Assembly: GCF_025399795.1 (NCBI RefSeq)
Contig: NZ_JAODTZ010000039.1
Span: forward strand, 30,185 to 94,184
DNA length: 64,000 nucleotides
DNA from: Streptomyces rhizosphaerihabitans
GTDB taxonomy: Bacteria; Actinomycetota; Actinomycetes; Streptomycetales; Streptomycetaceae
Direction of reading: 5' to 3'
In this document: positions 59,029-64,000 of the stretch, in pieces
Layout: each line of letters begins with the position of its first letter
Position numbering within the stretch: the stretch's first letter is position 1
Position numbers and translations under genes: made by a program
Notes under the pieces: model-generated
The model's input: the letters and a program-made list of their open reading frames with translations, nothing else
What the model was told of the DNA's origin: nothing
Databases searched by the model: none

Positions 59029-62000
59029 ATGCTGCTCATCCCATGCCCCTGGTGCGGGCCCCGTGACGAGGCCGAGTTCCACTACGGCGGCCAGGCACAC
59101 GTGCCCTATCCCGAGGACTCCGCCGCCCTGACCGACGAGGAGTGGGCGCGCTACCTCTTCTTCCGCGACAACCCCAAGGGCCCGTTCGCCGAACGCTGGA
59201 GCCACGCGGCCGGATGCCGCCGCTGGTTCAACGCGGTGCGCGACACGGCGACGAACGAGATTCTCTCCGTGTACCGCTCGGGCGAGCCGAGGCCGGACAA
59301 TTCCACCCGGCCCGGGTTGTGGGCAGGCGTTCTGCAGGGCGGATCAGGTGGGCACAACCCACCCACGGCCCCGCAGTCCTCGACGGACCCCGCGGGGTCC
59401 GGGACGGCAGCCCCAGTCTCGGGAAGGGGCGGGCTCGGGGAAGAAACCACTCCCGTCGCCACCCAACCGTTCCGGCTGCCCACCGGCGGCCGAGTCCACC
59501 GCGGTGAGCGCCTCCGCTTCACCTTCGACGGTACGGAGTACGAGGGCTTCCGCGGCGACACCCTCGCCTCCGCCCTCCTCGCCAACGGCGTCATCGAGGC
59601 CGGCACGAGCATCAAGCTCGGCCGCCCGCGCGGCATCTTCTCGGCCGGTGTCGAGGAGCCCAACGCCGTCATCCAGATCGAGGCACCCTTCCCCGAGCCG
59701 ATGCTGCCCGCGACGACCGTCGAACTGTACGACGGTCTGGTGGCGAGCAGCCTGCCCGGTCAGGGACGCCTCGCCACCGAACCGGACCCTGCCCGCTACG
59801 ACGCCGTCCACGCGCACTGCGACCTGCTCGTGGTCGGCGCCGGACCGGCCGGACTCGCCGCCGCGGCAGCCGCCGCGCGCAGCGGAGCGCGCGTCATCCT
59901 CGCCGACGACCGGCCGGAGCTGGGCGGCAGTCTGCTGGGGTCGGGCGAACTCCTCGACTGGGCGGAAGAGATCGGCGCGCTCCTAGAAGTCGCGCCCGAG
60001 GTGAGCGTGCTGCGTCGCACCACGGTCTTCGGTCACTACGACGACAACCACCTCCTCGCCGTCGAGCGCCGCACCAGTCACCTTGGCGCCGAGGCCCCGG
60101 AGCATGTCTCCCGCGAGCGTGTCTGGCGCATCCGCGCCCGTCGCGTCGTGCTCGCCACCGGCGCCCACGAGCGTTCGCTGGCCTTCGCGGACAACGACCG
60201 CCCCGGTGTGATGCTGGCCGCCTCGGCCCGCGCCTACGTCAACCGCCACGGCGTCCTTCCCGGCCGCCGCGCCGTCGTCTTCACCACCAACGACAGCGCC
60301 TACGCCGCCGCGCTGGATCTCGCGGCGGCGGGCGTGGACGTCGCGGCGATCGTCGACACCCGGCCCGAGCCGGGGGAGTGGGCGCGCCGTGCCCGGGAGT
60401 CCGGGATCGAGGTGCTGAGCGGACACGCCGTGGTCGGCACCGAAGGCGACCCGCGGCTCACCGCCGTGACGGCCGCTCCGTACGGGGAGTCGGCAGGGAC
60501 CCGGGAGTTCGCCGCCGACCTGCTGCTGGTCTCCGGCGGCTGGAACCCCGTAGCGCACCTGTTCAGCCAGGCGGGTGGAAAGCTGCGCTACGACGACACA
60601 CTCGGCTCCTTCGTCCCCGGCACCTGCCGCCAGGCCGTCGAGGTCGCGGGCAGCGCGAACGGCGTCCTCGACCTGGCCCGGGTCCTCGCGCAGGGCGCGG
60701 CCGCCGGTGCCCGAGCGATCGAGGCCGAGGGCTACGCCTCCGAGGCGCCCCGCCTCCCCGAGGTGACCGCCGAACCGCACTCGCCCGCCATGCGGGTCTT
60801 CCTCGTCCCCGGCCCCGCCGGCGCACCCCGTTTCGTCGACCTCCAGCGCGATGTCACCGTCGACGACCTGACCCGCGCGACCGGCGCCGGCCTGCGCTCG
60901 GTCGAGCACACCAAGCGCTACACCACGGCCGGCACCGCCAACGACCAGGGCAAGACCTCCGGAGTTCTGGCCGGCGGCGTCGTCGCCGAACTGCTCGGGG
61001 TGGACGTCTCGGCCCTCGGCACGACGACGTTCCGGCCGCCCTACACTCCCGTCTCCTTCGCCACCCTCGCGGGCCGCGACCGCGGCGCACTGCACGACCC
61101 GATCCGTACGACCGCTCTGCATGACTGGCACGTCATGCACGGCGCCCTGTTCGAGAACGTCGGTCAGTGGAAGCGGCCCTGGTACTACCCGCAGGACGGC
61201 GAGGACATGGAGACCGCCGTGCTGCGCGAGTGCGCCGCCGCCCGCGACGGCGTCGCCTTCATGGACGCCTCCACCCTCGGCAAGATCGACGTACAGGGCC
61301 CGGACGCCGCCGTCTTCCTGGACCGGCTCTACACCAACATGATGAGCACCCTGAAGGTCGGCATGATCCGCTACGGCGTCATGTGCCACCTGGACGGCAT
61401 GATCTTCGACGACGGCACCGTCATCCGCCTCGCCCAGGACCGTTTCCTGGTCACCACGACGACGGGCAACGCGGCCGCCGTACTGGACTGGATGGAGGAA
61501 TGGCTGCAGACCGAATGGCCCGGGCTGCGCGTCCACTGCACCTCCGTCACGGAACAGTGGGCCACCGTCGCCCTGGTCGGCCCCCGTTCCCGCGAGGTGC
61601 TGGGGACGCTCGCGCCGGCGCTGGCGGTGGACAACGACAGCTTCCCGTTCATGGCGTGGCGGGACACGACCGTCGCGGGCGTCGAGGCCCGGGTGTGCCG
61701 GATCAGCTTCTCCGGCGAACTGGCCTATGAGATCAATGTGTCACCGTGGGAGGCGCTCGCCCTGTGGGAGGCGCTGTACGAGGCCGGTGCCCCGTTCGGC
61801 ATCACCCCGTACGGCACCGAGACCATGCACGTCCTGCGCGCGGAGAAGGGCTACCCGATCATCGGCCAGGACACCGACGGCACCGTCACTCCGCACGACC
61901 TCGGCATGAGCTGGGCGGTGTCGAAGAAGAAGCCCGACTTCATCGGCAAGCGCTCCTACGCCCGTGCCGACGCCGTCCGCCCCGACCGCAAGCACCTGGT

Positions 62001-62277
62001 CGGCCTGCTCCCGGAGGATCCGGGTGCCTTCCTCCCCGAAGGCACGCAGCTGGTTGCTGACAGCGTGCTGCCCGCCCCGCCCGTCCCGATGCTCGGCCAC
62101 GTCACCTCCAGTTACCGCAGCGCGGCGCTCGGCCGGACCTTCGCCCTCGCCCTGGTCAAGGGCGGCCGGGACCGCATCGGCGAGCGGCTCTACGCCCCCG
62201 TGGGCGACCGGCTGGTTCCGGTGACCGTCGCAAGCCCCGTCCTCTACGACCCCGAGGGAGCCCGCCGCGATGGCTGA
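59029..62277 (+). CDS. soxA: Fused sarcosine oxidase subunits delta and alpha (SoxD-SoxA)
   Basis: A 1082-residue single frame. Residues 1-88 are SoxD with its zinc site (IPCPWCGPRDEAEF, AAGCRRWFN). A 55-residue Gly/Pro/Ser/Thr-rich linker follows. From about residue 144 (QPFRLPTGGRVHRGERL) it is SoxA: an Fer2-like N-terminal part, an NAD-binding fold (CDLLVVGAGPAGLAAAAAAA near 264), then a GcvT-type folate domain from about 690. In other genomes soxD and soxA are separate genes; here no stop separates them. The linker DNA looks like intergenic filler read through, so this is probably a secondary fusion. It overlaps soxG by eight bases. Confidence 0.92.
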   Translation: MLLIPCPWCGPRDEAEFHYGGQAHVPYPEDSAALTDEEWARYLFFRDNPKGPFAERWSHAAGCRRWFNAVRDTATNEILSVYRSGEPRPDNSTRPGLWAGVLQGGSGGHNPPTAPQSSTDPAGSGTAAPVSGRGGLGEETTPVATQPFRLPTGGRVHRGERLRFTFDGTEYEGFRGDTLASALLANGVIEAGTSIKLGRPRGIFSAGVEEPNAVIQIEAPFPEPMLPATTVELYDGLVASSLPGQGRLATEPDPARYDAVHAHCDLLVVGAGPAGLAAAAAAARSGARVILADDRPELGGSLLGSGELLDWAEEIGALLEVAPEVSVLRRTTVFGHYDDNHLLAVERRTSHLGAEAPEHVSRERVWRIRARRVVLATGAHERSLAFADNDRPGVMLAASARAYVNRHGVLPGRRAVVFTTNDSAYAAALDLAAAGVDVAAIVDTRPEPGEWARRARESGIEVLSGHAVVGTEGDPRLTAVTAAPYGESAGTREFAADLLLVSGGWNPVAHLFSQAGGKLRYDDTLGSFVPGTCRQAVEVAGSANGVLDLARVLAQGAAAGARAIEAEGYASEAPRLPEVTAEPHSPAMRVFLVPGPAGAPRFVDLQRDVTVDDLTRATGAGLRSVEHTKRYTTAGTANDQGKTSGVLAGGVVAELLGVDVSALGTTTFRPPYTPVSFATLAGRDRGALHDPIRTTALHDWHVMHGALFENVGQWKRPWYYPQDGEDMETAVLRECAAARDGVAFMDASTLGKIDVQGPDAAVFLDRLYTNMMSTLKVGMIRYGVMCHLDGMIFDDGTVIRLAQDRFLVTTTTGNAAAVLDWMEEWLQTEWPGLRVHCTSVTEQWATVALVGPRSREVLGTLAPALAVDNDSFPFMAWRDTTVAGVEARVCRISFSGELAYEINVSPWEALALWEALYEAGAPFGITPYGTETMHVLRAEKGYPIIGQDTDGTVTPHDLGMSWAVSKKKPDFIGKRSYARADAVRPDRKHLVGLLPEDPGAFLPEGTQLVADSVLPAPPVPMLGHVTSSYRSAALGRTFALALVKGGRDRIGERLYAPVGDRLVPVTVASPVLYDPEGARRDG

Positions 62278-62872
62278 CACCGCCCTTACCATCCCGCGCC
62301 GCAGTCCCCTGTCGCATGCCGCCGACCGCCTGGCCGCCGCGACGCGCACCTCCGGGGGCGCGGTCCGGCTGGCCGAACTTCCCTTCCTGGCACAGGTCAA
62401 CGTCCGGCTCGACGCCAAGGGAGCGGCAGCGGACGCCGTCGGGCTCGCGCTGGGCCTCCAGCTGCCCCTCGAACCCAACACCGTCGTACGCGCCGGCGAG
62501 CTGACCGCTGTGTGGCTGGGCCCCGACGAATGGCTGGTGGTGGGTCCGACCGGCGGTCAGCGGGATCTGGAGAGCCGGATCAGGGCGGCGAGCGGCGACG
62601 AGCCCGTGGCTGTCACCGACGTCTCCGCCCAGCGCACCACCCTCCTCATCACGGGTCCACGCGCCCGTGACCTGCTGGCACATGGCTGCCCCCTGGATCT
62701 GCACCCGCGTATCTTCAGGGCCGGGTGCTGCGCCCAGACCACCCTGGCCCGCACACAGATCGTGCTGGTCGCCAGGGACGAGCCCAAGGCCGGGTTCTGG
62801 GTACTGGTCCGTTCGTCCTTTGCCGACTACCTGACGGACTGGCTGCTGGACGCGGCGGCGGAATACGTCTGA
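62270..62872 (+). CDS. soxG: Sarcosine oxidase subunit gamma
   Basis: A 200-residue GcvT-like small subunit. Features include LAELPFLAQVNVRLDAKG, WLGPDEWLVVGPTG and DVSAQRTTLLITGPRARDLL, then the C-terminal FADYLTDWLLDAAAEY. Length is normal. The ATG overlaps the end of soxA by eight bases. It is the last gene of the operon starting with dimethylglycine oxidase; no strong terminator follows at once. Confidence 0.93.
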   Translation: MADTALTIPRRSPLSHAADRLAAATRTSGGAVRLAELPFLAQVNVRLDAKGAAADAVGLALGLQLPLEPNTVVRAGELTAVWLGPDEWLVVGPTGGQRDLESRIRAASGDEPVAVTDVSAQRTTLLITGPRARDLLAHGCPLDLHPRIFRAGCCAQTTLARTQIVLVARDEPKAGFWVLVRSSFADYLTDWLLDAAAEYV

Positions 62873-62904
62873 ACGAGCTCAACAGGGCGTGATATCCACA
62901 GGAG

Positions 62905-63382
62905 GTGGGAGGCGTCCGCGACCGACAGGCCGATGTTGTCAGGATCCGTCGCTGTGCCCGCTGCGGCGCCCCTGCGCAGCGTGTGTCGGTACGGGCGATC
63001 CTGTCTGCGTGTCTGCGTGTCTGCGTGTCTGCGTGTCTGCGCGCGGAACGCGGAGACAGACAAAGCGCAGAACATTTGCGGGCGGCCTTCGACGCGGTTG
63101 GCCCGCTGTTGCTGATCGGCTGGGCCGTCCCCCGGCACACCGGCGGTGCCGGGGGACAGGCTTGGCCATACCGAGGGTGACTGCATAAAGTGCAATCAGC
63201 CGAACCCGGTACCTGGGCCGGCGACGATGAGCTCCTTGAGTGTGCCCGGGCGGAAGATGCCCGGGCACTGGCAGACCCATCGGGGGCCGACCTCTGCGGA
63301 GACGCTCCGCCCCCGCCCGCGCATCGGCGCCGCACGATCCCGCTCCCTGGTTCGCCCTCTTGCGTGCAGGAAGCGCGCCTGA
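62905..63382 (+). pseudogene. Decayed DUF2637-type gene from a conjugative element
   Basis: Fragments of a DUF2637 protein, common on Streptomyces plasmids and integrative elements, are spread over three frames. HLRAAFDAVGPLLLIGWA reads at about 63070-63126, LLECARAEDARALAD reads in a second frame near 63240, and GHWQTHRGPTSAETLR with IGAARSRSLVR reads in a third frame at about 63260-63370. At least two frameshifts and the 8-bp repeat at 63002 interrupt it. It marks the right border of the island as former mobile-element DNA. Confidence 0.55.
63002..63041. repeat. Five perfect copies of an 8-bp repeat
   Basis: TGTCTGCG occurs five times without interruption at 63002-63041, inside the DUF2637 remnant. 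A unit of 8 is not a multiple of 3, so each slippage step shifts the frame; expansion may have helped kill the gene. Confidence 0.95.
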
Positions 63383-63560
63383 CACCGGCACGTGTCGGGT
63401 CGTACTGGGGAGGTTTGATATCCCCCGAGGGTTGCCGTCCACGACCTTGTGGTCGAACGTGTTCATCCAGCGGCGAACCCGGACTCCTCGGTCTGCTTCC
63501 CAGCCGCGCTCCGGTATCAAATCCTTTACTCGTGGGGGCACTTGGACCACCGGGACGGGG

Positions 63561-63746
63561 ATGATCGTAGTCCTTGAAAACGTGTGGTGGAACTTCATCG
63601 GCCGCACTCAGGAGGACATCGAACAGACCCGGCAGGACTGGGCCAAGGGCGCGCGTTTCGGTGAGGTGAAGGGGTACGACGGTGCGCCGCTGTCCGCACC
63701 GGAACTGCCCCCGGTCGCGTTGAAGCCACGGGGACGCGTGCGCTGA
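63561..63746 (+). pseudogene. C-terminal fragment of a second pirin
   Basis: The 61-codon frame gives VWWNFIGRTQEDIEQTRQDW and GYDGAPLSAPELPP and ends LKPRGRVR, matching the last 55 residues of the pirin at 35220-36185. The cupin domains that bind iron are absent, and the sequence before 63561 does not read as pirin. An ATG lies at 63561 but without a ribosome site. No gene was seen in the remaining 63747-64000. Confidence 0.65.
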
Positions 63747-64000
63747 GCTGCGATGGTATGACCACGGTGCGGAGCGTCGACGGTCGCGGCACCGCCTTCT
63801 CGCTGCGTCGCCGGTTCCCGAGCGACCACCTGCCGGTGCGGGCCTCGCTGTTCCTGAGAGTCCGATGCCGGGGCGGCCGGTGACCGATGGGAGCGGTCAG
63901 GGGCCCCGCCCCGGCGTCGGAGTCGGGGGTGGTGTCGTCGTGTCATCGGGCGGGCGGAAGGCTTCGGCAGACCCACGGAGCCCGCGGACCCACGGAGTCG

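Noticed and set aside
59289..59470. A separate start for SoxA inside the linker
   Set aside because: No ATG or well-placed GTG with a ribosome site precedes QPFRLPTGGRV in frame, and no stop separates it from SoxD, so the fused reading was kept.
63002..63041. Possible coding repeat in a Cys/Val-rich protein
   Set aside because: An 8-bp unit shifts frame each copy and the surrounding sequence is a multi-frame remnant.

Overview
The window is high-GC actinobacterial chromosome, almost certainly Streptomyces. Signs are strong G/C at third codon positions, frequent GTG starts, ATGA/GTGA gene overlaps, Tat and lipoprotein exports, a complete ergothioneine operon egtABCD, a mycothiol-dependent formaldehyde dehydrogenase and PemK-like, DUF1918 and DUF2637 sequences typical of the genus. 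No rRNA, tRNA or CRISPR array was seen.

Left part (1-17.4 kb). It starts with a DUF1918/XRE/flavin-fold regulator cut by the window edge, an Acg-type nitroreductase and an ECF sigma factor. A three-gene secreted operon follows on the minus strand: two GH43 enzymes with AbfB domains and a nuclease/phosphatase-fold protein with a lectin-like tail. Next are a HAD phosphatase, a dodecin and an orphan sugar-binding lipoprotein behind a DasR-type palindrome. The egtABCD operon (14.1 to 9.7 kb) is followed by a microbial PARG-like protein. Then come two PemK/MazF-like paralogues, one with an in-frame deletion, flanking an LppU-like membrane protein and a decayed gene.

Middle (17.6-36.2 kb). This holds a flotillin with a small NfeD-like partner, and an IS605-type element with intact tnpB and truncated tnpA. 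An aromatic-acid locus follows (amidase, LacI regulator, PobA, benzaldehyde-type dehydrogenase), then thioredoxin and a disulfide oxidoreductase, an ABC-F protein, peptide deformylase, a PepSY membrane protein, a TPR protein, two MarR regulators and a pirin. Intergenic gaps here carry several tandem repeat arrays and terminator hairpins.

Right part (37.1-62.9 kb). This is a coherent catabolic island. ProVWX-type uptake and BetA/BetB turn choline into glycine betaine. A Rieske oxygenase with its own Rieske ferredoxin and ferredoxin reductase would demethylate betaine. Dimethylglycine oxidase and heterotetrameric sarcosine oxidase complete demethylation to glycine. GlyA makes serine and SdaA would make pyruvate. 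One-carbon units are handled by mycothiol formaldehyde dehydrogenase plus a metallo-hydrolase, an MTHFR-like protein, PurU and a FolD remnant. An IclR regulator sits in the middle. Each of nine start regions carries a tandem pair of 17-bp boxes related to GTTGC-N7-GCAAC, always offset by exactly 19 bp, including one over the iclR start codon. This looks like one regulon.

SdaA, FolD and one PemK copy carry in-frame internal deletions, and SoxD is fused to SoxA. The right edge (62.9-64 kb) contains a decayed DUF2637 conjugative-element gene and a C-terminal fragment of a second pirin.
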